From NCBI RefSeq assembly GCF_021018895.1, contig NC_079377.1:23550501-23614500 (forward strand): a stretch of DNA of 64,000 nucleotides, in the 5' to 3' direction. The position numbers and the translations under genes were made by a program. This DNA is from Seriola aureovittata (lineage: Eukaryota; Chordata; Actinopteri; Carangiformes; Carangidae). Positions 37,386 through 48,540 of the stretch are shown here, one piece after another. The notes under the pieces were generated by a model that worked only from the letters and a program-made list of their open reading frames with translations, was not told where the DNA came from and made no database searches. Numbering within the stretch: the stretch's first letter is position 1; the number at the start of each line of letters is the position of its first letter.

Positions 37386-38325
37386 AAAAGGGGCAATATG
37401 TAAATAGTTTAGTTTCAAACATCCAATAATTAATTAAGATAATCAACAGAATGTGAGGAAATAACAGTTTTGACATTATGTCAAAGACATCTATGAGTTG
37501 TTTTGTAGAGATAGCTACTGAAGTTAGCATGCTAACCAGCTAGCCCTGGCCTGTCTCATCTCATAATACCACTTTGTACCTCAGTAAGTAGTGAGTCAGT
37601 GTAGTGTCCAGTCTGCCCTCAGTCCAACATGACAGGATGAACTGAAGAATTGTGAGTCGACTATAAGTCTGTCCTCTTTCATTCCTCCACTACTTCCTCA
37701 AGCTTAGCGATTGACGCTACTGTTCTAGCTGTTCTCCCTCATGTTCCTCCACCTCTCGTTGTTCGTCCTCGACTCCTGCCACCACTACACCTTCCCTGTC
37801 TCTCTGACAGGGATTAGTCTAATAATCAACAAAGAAAACAATCCATCAGTTACATAATCAGATTGCAAGATAAACCTGTGTGGAAAACAGTATTCCCCAA
37901 TCCATGCAGGTTCAGCAACATGTCAACAATGTAGGATCCCGTTCTTTCAGTTCTAGTCATTAGCTCAATGTACGGGTGAGGTATGGATACTGGTTGTGAG
38001 TGGCCAGTGAGCCCAGTCGCAGAACACCCATGTAGCACGCTCTCATGTGCACCCTGAGTGACAGGTTCACTGAGAGAGCCCGTAAAAACGTTTATTTTTG
38101 ATGGTCCATTGATGGAGAGCCCACCAAGATTTATGGATGCCTGGAGGCCATTCTGACTGTAGTACAGGGGCAGGGGAGGGGGGAGGAGGGACCTAAGATT
38201 GCATTTCCTTCTTTCTTGTTTCTTATGATAGGAGTGGACAGCTCAACTTTCTAGCGATATGCTGCCCCCTATCTGTTTGGAGTATGACTTCGACTGTTAG
38301 CCAGTTCTTGCACATTGCCCCTTTA
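37386..38325. mobile_element. 0.94-kb element with GGGGCAAT terminal inverted repeats
   Basis: The left end AAAAGGGGCAATATGTAAA (from about 37386) mirrors the right end, whose reverse complement is TAAAGGGGCAATGTGCAAG (to about 38325). The left flank contains TTAA and the right flank TTAC, so a decayed TTAA duplication is possible. AAGGGGCAATATGT ends are common in teleost non-autonomous elements, from memory. No transposase frame was recognised inside. The interior includes a pyrimidine-rich part at about 37670..37810 and a GGGGAGGGGGGAGGAGGG block near 38170. Confidence 0.65.
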
Positions 38326-39798
38326 CGAAGATGGAAACAGCCTTTCAAAGAAGTGATATCCTCACTTTCCAAAAATGTGCTCACCCCCAGGCCTAAAATC
38401 AGCCCTCATAAAGGTCTAGGTACACATATACACACACACACTCCAAACAGTACAAAACATACCAAAGAGAAAGGGATATTTTCGTGCCTCTGACTGCTCT
38501 ACAGCAGGTTGTGACATAGAAGCTGCCCCCCCCACCACCCCCCCACATGTACACAGCATAAAACACACAAACCCACTCCCAAACAAGCAGAGAATAATAA
38601 CTCCCATCATTCATCTCCAAAGCTATTCAAAACACTGTTACATTTAGCGTGGAAGAGCTCATTTGATGTTTTGTTTATTCAGCTTCACTTATCATAATTA
38701 AAGGTTACCAGCTGATTCAACAGAGAGCGGAGCAGTGGCTCTTTTTTGTTTTTCTTCTAAACAACCATGATTGATTTCCTCTACCTGCCCTCCCCTGGCT
38801 GTGACAAAATATTAATCTGACTCAGAATGATAGAGCAACAGATACAAAAGCGGCAGAAGACACTATAAAAGAAACAGGGGAAGCGTTCATCCATGGCCAA
38901 CATGTGAAAGAAAAGCAGCCTCCCCGACAGACCCTGAAAGCCACATACGTGTCTGATGAAGCTGACATGTGCAGGCGAGCGGAAGAAAGGATCGAGGGGG
39001 GAAAACGGAGGTGTGGGAGTGAATCATGTTGTGCTTTTCTCAGAAGTCAAAAGCCCCTAAGCAGACTGGAAGAGGCAGTCAATGGTCATTGGCAGCTTGT
39101 GGAAATGGATCTAAAATTAATTGTGTGTGTTTGGAGCTTTCTCAGAGTATCTGGGCCGACTGTGGAAGGCCGTGCACGTTAAGTGTGTCACTTGTCAGGA
39201 CCAATGATCAATGCTGTGAGATGTGTTTGCCAGTCAGCCATTTCATAAGGCAGTCAATCATTCAGAGTCTATTCCACATGCCTGCATAGGAGCGCTAAAT
39301 CTTCAACTAATAAGATTGGATATGTATTTGTGACCAGCCATTAGCCTAATTGTAACAGAGGGAGGATGTTTATGGCTGTTTTAGGGAAAACCTTAGAGGT
39401 TGCAACTGAGTTGACAGGTGCAAGATTTTTAGCTTTCTCGAGTCAGCACCCTTCTACTGTGAAGGATCTCCTTCTCAGCTAATAGCGGCATTCATTTCTC
39501 CCGAGCAGAGCACATTCCTAAGCGTTTTACTGAAGAGAAGAAAATAGAACAAAGCCAAAGAAACTAGAACAAATCCTACAAAGGGTTAAAAACTCTTGCA
39601 GTTTCTAAGTCTCATCAAGGACTCATCTGATAATCACCTCCTCTGAATTCATTGTGACGATGACGTGACAAACAGGAAATCCTACATGTTCTTTACAAGT
39701 GTCCCGGCTTCTGCAGCTAGTGATTAGTTGTATGCCTCCAGGTGAACATGAAGTGTATGAATGAACATGAATGTCAATCACGGCTCTCGCATTTGTTC
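38326..39798. other. Intronic sequence, nothing recognised
   Basis: A C-rich block (CCCCCCCCACCACCCCCCCAC) lies at about 38525..38545. Otherwise no gene or repeat family. Confidence 0.45.
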
Positions 39799-40138
39799 TT
39801 AAAGGGACACTCCACTGATTTTACACATAAAGATCCATTAAGGGTGTAAAAATAAAAATGTTGTCTGTGGTAGGTTTTTTTTCAGACTTTGGAAATTCTG
39901 AAAAATACCATAACTCTGGTAACATCACCAGTTTTATCTTTTAACAAAAAGCCAACATTACACACACGTGGCGTTTGAAAGAAAGTTGTATTTATGTAGG
40001 ATCCTGTTGTTTGAGTTTGACCCATAAAAAGTCAGGCTCTTCTGTATAGATTATGACCATCGTAGTAACGCTTACGTTCTTACACTTGCTATTTTGAGTG
40101 CATAAGTGACAAGTACAGAAACATGCAGTGCCCTTTAA
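39799..40138. mobile_element. TTAA-flanked non-autonomous element, family B
   Basis: It is bounded by TTAA at 39799..39802 and 40135..40138. The left terminus after TTAA is AGGGACACTCCACTG. The reverse complement of the right terminus is AGGGCACTGCATG, an imperfect inverted repeat. The interior differs from family A. Length 340 bp, with no coding capacity. A TTAA target points to piggyBac-type mobilisation, by inference. Confidence 0.62.
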
Positions 40139-41589
40139 GTGCATGGATCTGACTTTCAGTATGGTCAAACAGTTGAGTGTTGAACGATGGGCACTTCTCA
40201 CCCTCGATGGTCGCCATCTTGGCCACGTAGGGGAAGAGGTGAGAGGCCACCAATGTTATTTTGAGACTCGTGAAAACAGAAGACACATCGTGGGAATAGC
40301 AGCGCAACTTCCAAGTCACATGATTCATTTCTAAGTCAAGTGATCGAGGTGTACTGACTGGAGTATCTGATTTAAGACGCTGCATTTGTCTTTTTGGACG
40401 TGTAAAACTAAGATTCTCAGTTTGGCTGTCACTAAGTGCTTTAAATGCACAGGACTAATGATTAAATATTCAACATGTGTGGTCGTGTTTTTGCTTTCAC
40501 GTGTCAAGTCTCAAGTCCTCGTGTTTCTCACTAAGTCTCTCTCAAATTCACATCTAAAATCTCCAGGTTACTTCTCTGTTGGTCATTTGTTGCTAGTAAA
40601 TGAGCAGAAAGCCTGTTCAGACTGAAAAAACATGTTCATACAGGACTTAACATTTCCCATTTCCTGATTTATTAAAAAAAAAATGAAATGCATGAGAACA
40701 AAATAACTACAGCACTTCCAACATGACATGTTTTGAAAATCATTTTTAAAACAGAGAAAAATGGCCAGCGCACTCCACAGCATATTTCTCCACTCTGCTC
40801 CTAATGCATATGAAAAATTTCTCTCCTCATGCTACAAGCCTTTGGTAGACACATAAGCCACACACATAGGGGTAGAGGCTTTGGGTGTGTGCTGCTGACT
40901 CCACTCTGTATATTGAAAAAACAGATCTTTAAAGCTCTCGAGCCCTGGAGATATAGAGAAAACATGGATACATTATTCATCTGTGTTGTCCTTATACACA
41001 GGGATCCTGAGAGCACAAAGCTCGATGCTACAATGAACCAAACCAGCTCAAGAAAATGCAGTGTAGGATACAATTTAATATTCTGTGTTTGATATAGTGT
41101 TGCAGATCCTCATGTTATAGTAAATGTTTACAGTTTCCAGGCTGGCGGGGGCTCTGTAGGAGGTCTTTGATGTGAGCGTAAGAAGCAGCACACAATGTAA
41201 AACGTTACCAACTGTTTTGATGGGCATTAGGGGAAAAGGTGTTTGTTAGAAAAGTTGTTCTGATTAGTATTTCTGATTTAATTTCATTACTTATTGCTAA
41301 TCTATTTGATTGCAAACTATCAGCCCAAGGCTGCGCTTAAAAAATGCAATTAGCTGCCAATTAACAACACAGCAGGCTAAAGAAAATCAAAGTGTTTGAC
41401 AAATGAACCTGCAGTCAATAGACAGCCAACCTGGGTTTGTACGTTCAAGTTCCTGCCATTTATCGCATGTTGATTTAGCAAGAAATAGTCTTCCCTTTTC
41501 TCAGTTCATCTAAGACTTAAACGACTTTTCAGATTTAAAAAAAAAACAAACACTATCCTGAATTCTCAGAATAAAAAATATGGCTCATG
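40139..41589. other. Intronic sequence with a repeat-poor ATTA-rich segment
   Basis: 41265..41420 is free of simple repeats and rich in TAAT/ATTA words, the sort of sequence often seen in enhancers, but conservation cannot be assessed here. Nothing else was recognised. Confidence 0.35.
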
Positions 41590-41800
41590 AAAGCACTTCT
41601 CTCTCAAAAAAGGAGTGCAGGCCATCCAGCACCCATAAGGATATCTGACAGTGCTCGGTACTCTAAAGCGAGACAGGAACTGAGCGGAGGAAAACACACA
41701 TCACAGCAGGAGACAGGATTTGAACCCGCGCAAACGGCGAGGATGCTCTGCTTCCAGCGCAGCATCCAGTGACGGCTCAGCTCACAAGGGAAGGCCATGA
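41590..41800 (-). mobile_element. Candidate tRNA-derived SINE or tRNA pseudogene
   Basis: On the minus strand GGTTCAAATCC (41716..41726) matches the RNA polymerase III B box / T-arm consensus. It sits in a foldable arm, GCGGG-TTCAAAT-CCTGT. Upstream, TGAGCCGTCACTGG could be a degenerate A box. CTGC-GCTGGAA-GCAG could be an anticodon-like stem-loop. The acceptor stem does not pair, so it is not a working tRNA gene. A tRNA-headed SINE is the best reading, with limited support. Confidence 0.4.
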
Positions 41801-42499
41801 AAGCAGCTGCAGTTACTCGTGATGCTTGGTTTTGAAAGTATAAAGCTCTGATCCCCCCCCCCTCCCAAAAAAAAAATATTAAAGTAAAAAATAACCAAAA
41901 GTTTAATTTTTAATATGGGCATTTAGATTAACATGAACCCAGAAAAAAGGGAATGCTACAATACTCCCAGGGAGAAAAGGTGTTTATTTACCGTTCCTAT
42001 TATACTGCTGATAAGAGGTACAAAGGAAGCCATTAACAAGACAGCCATTGTTTTTCATTTACCTTATTTCATGAGCTATGCTTTTCCAAAAGAGGGAAAT
42101 GTGCTAATTTTCCTGCTTTCACCCAAACATTCAAGGTGTCAAGATTTTCTGTGCAAGCCACTGAGGATTGTCTTCAGCTACATTGATCACTAAAAGAAAA
42201 GTTTCCAAGTCTTCCAACTCTGCAGCTTAGTCTTTTATTAGTTTATGCTTTTGGTTTGACAGAGAATTTACTGTTTGGTTCACTGTCATTGTTCTTAACC
42301 TTGTTTCCGGCAGTAACACACAGCTGTTGTAGGCAAACAAACACAGATTATCCCACTGTGATGATGCCTGCCCAGCACCAAACAGCTGGCAAGGGCAGTT
42401 GAAAAGAGACAGTAACTTTTCTTTGGGAGTTGGTGGAGACGAAATCTGAAGCTAAAAACAGAAGGAACAGCAGACTTAATTTCATCAGATGGATGGAAA
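41801..42499. other. Intronic sequence, nothing recognised
   Basis: Poly-C (about 41853..41864) followed by an A-rich stretch (41868..41876). The short frames show no domain. Confidence 0.45.
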
Positions 42500-42980
42500 C
42501 CATAGACGGTAAATAAAGATGTAACCTCATGTGAAAAATCACCCATAGGTTCCCGAGGAGCAGTATTGAGTGAGCTGCTCTGCCGTTGCCATCTTGGCGT
42601 TGCCCGTCTCCGCCTCACTCATGGCTAATTGAAAAAAGGGCAAAGAGGTGTTTTCTGTGTGGAGCAGAGATGTCGTTGCACACACTCACCCACCTGTCAC
42701 TCAAAGCAGCACGCCCTCAATTATGCATAAATTTAAGCTTTCATTAAATTGAAACAGGTGAGTTGTATAAAAATCCACCCCCTGTACAGTCAGGAAAATA
42801 GCTATAGAGACCAAAGCTGTTTTTTTGTACCAGGCTGTAAACATGTTCATTTCTGCTGTGAAGTTGGGCATTGTAACATGGGAGTCTATGGGGACTGATT
42901 CACTATGGGAGCTAGACACCTAGTGGCCATTAGAGGAACTGCAGTTGTTAACACTTCAGCATCAACTTCATTTTTCAGTC
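42500..42980. mobile_element. Dispersed teleost repeat, about 0.5 kb
   Basis: It starts near CATAGACGGTAAATAAAGATG and continues through a TGCCATCTTGG block, then TTGTACCAGGCTGTAAACATG and TTCATTTCTGCTGTGAAGTT. It ends through GGGAGTCTATGGGGACTGA, AGTGGCCATTAGAGGAACTG and CTTCATTTTTCAG. From memory this ordered set of phrases belongs to one abundant non-autonomous teleost repeat. There are no open frames. The boundaries are approximate. Confidence 0.6.
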
Positions 42981-43420
42981 CCATTGTCGCTTGATGGAAA
43001 CACACAAACACCACATAAACACTGCTGTTGCTCTGGGCCGGCTCAGTGTGTGAGTTGACTAGTTTAAGGACGCATCGACCATTTTTTTTTTTAAAACCTA
43101 AAACAGCTACTTGTTCATATAAAGCAAAAACGTGTCACATACATTAGGGATTCCAGCAGCATTTAACAGCACTTAAATAATGGAGGAGATACTTGGCCCA
43201 AACAGATTAATCACTACAGCAAACAAACACAAATGCATTCCCCACTTCCCAACATGCACACACTCATGATGTCACTGTCTGTCGCAGTGAAGCACACTGT
43301 TTCGTTATCTGTGAACTCTGATCCAACTTGAACTCCCAATTAAATATTTACTTCCTCCTACGACTTCTCAGCAGAGAGCAATAGGCTTCGCTCCACATGA
43401 AACAAACAGCGTTTATTTCG

Positions 43421-43421
<1 letters not shown>
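42981..43421. other. Intronic sequence, nothing recognised
   Basis: Ordinary sequence with a poly-T run near 43082..43093. Confidence 0.45.

Positions 43422-43459
<38 letters not shown>
43422..43459. repeat. (GT)19 microsatellite
   Basis: A GT run on the plus strand, beginning just after TTTCGGC. Confidence 0.94.
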
Positions 43460-43461
<2 letters not shown>

Positions 43462-44687
43462 CATGTTTGTAATTATGAATTATCACTGGCCCACTCTACA
43501 TGAAGTGTATGAAATTCCCTGGTGACGTGTACATGGTTTTATGCAAGATGTTGTCTCTGCAACCCAACTGTTTAAGTGGAACAGCTGTAAACTTGATATA
43601 GTGTCGCTCTGTTGTGACTGGTTCTTATTTGACTGGTACTTATTTTCAACACAATGGACGTACATTTGATTTATCTGGGTAATACAGCCCCCAGATCAGT
43701 CCTGTAGGTGATACGTGAGAAGCCACGAACCGATCCATTACCGTGACGCACAACAGGCAACAATCACTATAATTCATTGCATTTTTAAGCTAAAGCCACA
43801 CAGACACACAAAAAGTCACAGAACAACAACAAAGTTTTGTCTTGTTGGTTTCATCCCTCCACCTTCATCCATCTACTTGTCTTCATCAGTTTTTTCATTC
43901 CTTTGTGTTTATTTTTCATGTCTCCCAGCTCCTCGTCTCCTGCTCGTCTCAGGCTCTTTGCAAATGACAGTTTATTTGTCCACCATGTTTTCTTCATCTA
44001 TCCTTGTCTCCATTAATTCTTATTTACATTTGCTCATTTATCCTTCCGTGCTTAAAATAAACATCATTCTTTTATCCGCCAACCATCAACACATGGCTTC
44101 TCTCATCTATCTTCTTCCCTTCTTCTTCTCTCAACTTGTTCAGAACATGTTTCTCTCCTCCCTTTATTCTTTCTTCTTACTCACTCTATCTCTATGGTGT
44201 CCCAATTTTATCTCATATCCATTCAAACATCTGTTTTCCATCCATGTTTTTTGCGCTTAAATGAGACACATATCTTGTTTTCCGTTTGTTGAATCAGTTT
44301 TGTTTTATCCTGTGTCATTTCTCTTCTTCTTCCCTCTCCTAAACTGCACTGAAAATGACTTCTATGCACGAACAACAAACGTACCAGCCTCTGATTTGGG
44401 ACGACTGGAAATCGAATAATTCCATTTTTCCTTGTTGCATTTTCTTCCAGCCACCCAGGATCTTCTGCACATGAAAATATATATTTGACCCAAAGCCAGG
44501 ACTCTCTGATGTAGTTGTAAACTCATGCTTTAAATGTAGGATTCTTTTTATGGCCAGTGGTATTTAGTCTGGCAGGTATAGCGTCGGTTTAATTTGCTGA
44601 GGTGCAACTGATAAGCTGCCATCCCCAATTCAAAGGAGGTGAGGGCAATTTCATTTTAGGTGCTGGCAGGATGGTTGCATTGATGGA

Positions 44688-44689
<2 letters not shown>
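43460..44689. other. Intronic sequence with a pyrimidine-rich stretch
   Basis: 43850..44340 is T/C-rich, which explains the 181-codon plus frame at 43715..44260 (Ser/Leu/Phe-rich, no domain). No gene was recognised. Confidence 0.45.
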
Positions 44690-44721
<32 letters not shown>

Positions 44722-44735
44722 GTGTGTGTGTGTGT
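44690..44735. repeat. (GT)n microsatellite with one interruption
   Basis: A GT run broken once by TTG near 44720. Confidence 0.93.
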
Positions 44736-45856
44736 TCACAGCGTTAGCTTGTGAAAGCTAACCTTTAGCTGGGATAACAATAAGTAAAAATCTGTGATTG
44801 GTTATCAGACGAACCAAATTTCACAATAAGGATGCATGACATTCCTAATCCACGACCTCGAGTGCTACTGCAGCTGCTACCTGCTGCTTCTAAACTCCAA
44901 AAACTCTATTTGAATTTTTACACTTGTGTGTACGCATCAATATGCAAGCCAGCAGAGCCTGTGTTGAGATGGTTTTTGAATGGAACAAATGTCAAGAAAA
45001 GCTTTCATGGTGCTGTAAACCTGTTCAGCTATTCCATCAGCTCGGCTCGCTCTGAATATCACCTCGAAAAAAAAAGTATCATTCTTGGAAAGAAAAATCT
45101 AAAATCTGTTCATATGTTTTAAATCTTTTTAAATTCTTCTTCTTAGTTGTCGTCAGTATTTAGAAAGAAAACTAACCTTCTCAGCTGCTCTATTTCTTTT
45201 TAATAGCTAAATATCAACATCCAAAGAGATGCAGTTGTTATATTTGCTTCTGCTATTTTATCGCTGACTCACGCAGATGACTCAGCGTTAAAGTTATAAT
45301 ATTAAACTAGACTAGAGCTATGTTATATATACAGATAATTCGGCTCCCGGTATAAACCTCCTGAACGTCTGGTTATCAGAGGAAGAAAGGTTAGCAGCTC
45401 CCTGCTCCGAGCCCCTCCCTCCCTCCCTGACTTCCTGTCTCGGCCGAACTGCAACGGCGAATCACTAACTTTTATCGGTTATAATCACCTGCTCTGTTTG
45501 ATTTGGAGAGGAGGAAACACCTGTGGACAACATGGCCGCTGTTAAAAAAACCTCCTGAACAACTGACACTGAAGGAATATGAACTGTGAGAAGCTGTGAC
45601 GGTAATGGCGGTGAAAAACAACAACTCCCATGATCCCACACAACGTCACCAAACACAGTCTTTTCTTATTGTTTTGATTGAGAGACCTCAAGCTGAAGGA
45701 GTTGTACTGCGTGTTTAACATGTATGTTTCTTCTTCTTTCTTCTTCATGTGAATAAAGTGATGTGTATCTATTTAAATCAGGATTAACTCACAAATAATG
45801 ATAAATACATTTGTCTCGATCCTCCACACTCTACCTTCCTCCCTCGTTCACCTCGG
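44736..45856. other. Intronic sequence with a possible old repeat
   Basis: 45330..45740 contains AATTCGGCTCCCGGTATAAAC and ACAACTCCCATGATCCCAC phrases of the type found in dispersed teleost repeats, but no terminal repeats or second copy could be defined. Confidence 0.35.
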
Positions 45857-45905
45857 TCACTCACTCACTCACTCACTCACTCACTCACTCACTCACTCAC
45901 TCACT
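45857..45905. repeat. (CACT)12 tetranucleotide microsatellite
   Basis: Twelve tandem units, perfect across about 49 bp, the clearest tetranucleotide array in the window. Confidence 0.95.
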
Positions 45906-45992
45906 GGATGGCTGGACTGATATGGGAAAGATCTGATTTGCGAGCTTTCATGACTCCAAAAAACGTTCCTCGATTACAGATTTAGTCATGTT

Positions 45993-46115
45993 AGGATTCG
46001 AATCCTGCGGATTGAACATATAACACCACATCCATTAAATCTGGGTTTAACTCCGCTGAACATTTCCAGACACTTTACGAATCATTAAGTGCCGGATACA
46101 GTCGGATATATCCGA
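45993..46115. other. Two 14-bp perfect palindromes about 95 bp apart
   Basis: AGGATTCGAATCCT at 45993..46006 and TCGGATATATCCGA at 46102..46115 each equal their own reverse complement. They may belong to an unrecognised mobile element. No open frame or repeat boundary was identified around them. Confidence 0.6.
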
Positions 46116-46989
46116 GGTTCGCCAGTCCGCCTTGGATGAACCCTGTTTACAAGTTGAAAACATGTAATTCCAGTATGACATGAATGCATTCACCACCTTC
46201 TTCACCCTGTCACTTCATCAACTCCCTTATTTACTAAATTCCTCCTCGCTCTTTCACTCATTTACTTTCTTTCTTATCCGCCCACTTCCTCCCTCCCACT
46301 GACAACACCATTGTTGAGTTTTTTTTTCTCCCTCTGCTATAAGAGTCTATTTATGGGCTATAATGCTGTAGTCTGAATGCTCATGAGTAAGTCTGACACT
46401 CTCCATCGCCATTCAGCTCCTCTTCCCAATCACTCCATTCACTGTCTGAGTGTGTCATCCTCCCCTCTCGCCCCACAACATTGTCTCCCGCCCGTCCTTT
46501 TCATGTGCGGCACTCACTTCATATCTTTGTCATTCCATCCACATCTCCATCCATCCATCCATCCGCCCGTGCTTCTGACCCCCTCCCCTCTGGATGTCTG
46601 TCTTTCCCCTCATGATATTTCTCTCTGTTTCACTCTTCTCCACATTCATCTTTTTCATTATTTTTTAACCCACACAATATTTGTAATCCAATTTATTTTG
46701 CAATCGATCTACTTTAAATAGCATCCCTTGCTTTCTCCACAATTACCGGATGTTTAAACAGTAGTATATGTATTCTGCTCTCTGTCAGCGCACCGCTGGA
46801 AAAACTGAGTTGAAGTGAACTGAGGAGAACTGGCCGACAATATCAGTAATGTTTAGTTTCTTTTAATAACAGCCATGGTTGAATTGTGTCTGTGTCTGTG
46901 CATGTGTGCAGGTCTGTCTGCATACTTCTGCCAAATTAACAGCTTGTCAAAACCACTAATTTAGACAGAGAGGCAGAGACATGAAGGAG

Positions 46990-46991
<2 letters not shown>
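46116..46991. other. Intronic sequence, pyrimidine-rich in part
   Basis: 46190..46640 is C/T-rich with an ATCCATCCATCC run near 46549..46564. No coding evidence. Confidence 0.45.
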
Positions 46992-47028
<37 letters not shown>

Positions 47029-47054
47029 GCACACACGCACACACACACACGCAC
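46992..47054. repeat. Compound (CA)n/(CACG)n microsatellite
   Basis: A perfect CA run to about 47024, then interspersed GCAC units. Confidence 0.93.
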
Positions 47055-47317
47055 AACCCCAAACAGACCCCCCCTACTTCGTGCTCAGGCATTTCTGGGA
47101 AACAGGGAATGTATCACGCAACTCCTCCAGAGCTGCAGAACACGTAACGACAGTGAACCCAACGCGAGGACACACACTCATCCTTAAATTGCTCAAAAAC
47201 ACCTGAACATGGAAACCTGGAGAAAGCACAGTCACTCTCATGGTTAATTTACACTGCAGGGATACTGAGGCTGATCTCCGTGGTTACAATAAGATGGCAG
47301 TCTATGAGAAGTTTTAG

Positions 47318-47760
47318 TTGGTTAAAATAGATGCACTTCTCTCTGACACGTCCCTGACCTTGACTTCTCTCTTTAATTCTCTTCTTCTTTCTCAATTACT
47401 TTTCTTTTTTCTCATTTTCATTATTTTTTGTGTATTTTGTTTTCTTCCTTTCTTTTCCTCCTCTTTTCTGTTTCCTACCTCCTCTTTTATCCTAATTCAC
47501 TCTTTTCTCCCAACTTCCTCTCCTCCCCTTCATCCTCTTTTCCTCACCTCCTCTCCACTTTTCCTGTTCCACCTTTATTCCCTCTTCTCTCCTCCTTCTT
47601 CACCCCATTTTCTTCCATTTTCCTATCCTCCATCTCCTGATTTATCCTCACTTCCTCTCTTTCTTCCTCTTTGTCTCCTCTTTCCTTTTCCTCCTCAGCT
47701 CTCTCCTCTCCTCTCCTCCAGTTACAGTCTTCTCCTGCAGCCTCTATAACCAGGGTCACG
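47318..47760. repeat. Long pyrimidine-rich tract, about 440 bp
   Basis: The plus strand is almost entirely C and T in TTCCTCCTC-like units, with scattered A. The nrg3 sense strand is thus purine-rich. The 143-codon plus frame (Ser/Leu/Phe/Pro) and the Glu/Arg/Lys-rich minus frame are composition artefacts. Confidence 0.85.
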
Positions 47761-47846
47761 TCTGCTGCCCTTCACTGTCATCCTCTGAACCGACTTCAAT
47801 CAGAGCTGCCACTTCCAGCTCTGACTCTCTATGTGCTTCTGTTTAC

Positions 47847-47872
47847 GTGTGTGTGTGTGTGTGTGTGTGTGT
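47847..47872. repeat. (GT)13 microsatellite
   Basis: A perfect GT run on the plus strand following TTTAC. Confidence 0.92.
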
Positions 47873-47965
47873 CTATATTTCTGTCTATTTGTATGCATGA
47901 CACAGAGGGAGTATCCTTCTTCTGTCTATCAACCGTAGTTGGTGTTAATCTCCCAGTATCACCAC

Positions 47966-48116
47966 CACACACACAAACACAAACACAAACACACACTAAC
48001 ACACACAGTAGCTAAATAACTTCCTGTCACATCTTCACTGGCGGTAGGAAAGACCACCGCCGCCCAGAGGTTGAAGGGGTAATTCTATCCATCACTCTCT
48101 CCACAGTAGACTCACA

Positions 48117-48159
<43 letters not shown>
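47966..48159. repeat. CA-rich region with a (CA)20 array
   Basis: Imperfect ACACAAACAC blocks at about 47966..48007, then a perfect CA run at 48119..48158 preceded by CACACTCA. Confidence 0.9.
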
Positions 48160-48161
<2 letters not shown>

Positions 48162-48399
48162 CTTCAGTGCTATCCTCACACACAATTGGACGCTGGCCGT
48201 GCATTACACAAGCGGGCAAACTAAGCTCTGCTCAGCAAAATAATCTCCATCGAAAACAAACCAAATGAGATAAAAAGAGCTCAGTCACAGATGACTGACA
48301 CCTGTATGCTCCTATTGTTTGTCACAAGCAGCACTTCTTTTAAAAAGGTGTCCTAACGTTTCTTACCGGATTTTATGCAATCTTGCTATGACTTATTCA
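48160..48399. other. Intronic sequence, nothing recognised
   Basis: Ordinary sequence leading into the LINE tail. Confidence 0.45.
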
Positions 48400-48540
48400 A
48401 ATACTTGTATTTATTCAAATGCGTTTTTTATTGCTTTTGCATTTTAACGTTCTGTTTTGAATGTATTTCCATGCATCTGTGAAGCACTTAGAATTGCCTT
48501 GTGTCTGAACGGTGCTACTTAAAATAAACCTGCCTTTCCT
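48400..48540 (+). mobile_element. L2-like LINE 3' end
   Basis: CTGTGAAGCACTTAGAATTGCC followed by TTGTGTCTGAACGGTGCTA and AAAATAAACCTGCC closely follows the 3' tail I know from L2-type LINEs of fishes (GTGAAGCACTTTGAATTGCC, then GAAAGGTGCTATATAAATAAA). Only the tail is present, with no reverse-transcriptase frame upstream. It is a typical 5'-truncated insertion. The 5' limit is approximate. Confidence 0.6.

Noticed and set aside
43715..44260. 181-codon hydrophobic plus-strand frame
   Set aside because: T/C-rich DNA naturally gives Phe/Leu/Ser residues without stops. No topology or family could be recognised.
45857..45905. Possible CRISPR-like regular repeat
   Set aside because: It is a plain tetranucleotide array without spacers, in vertebrate DNA.
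47318..47749. 143-codon Ser/Leu/Phe frame and the Glu/Arg-rich minus frame over it
   Set aside because: Both follow from the strand-biased pyrimidine tract.
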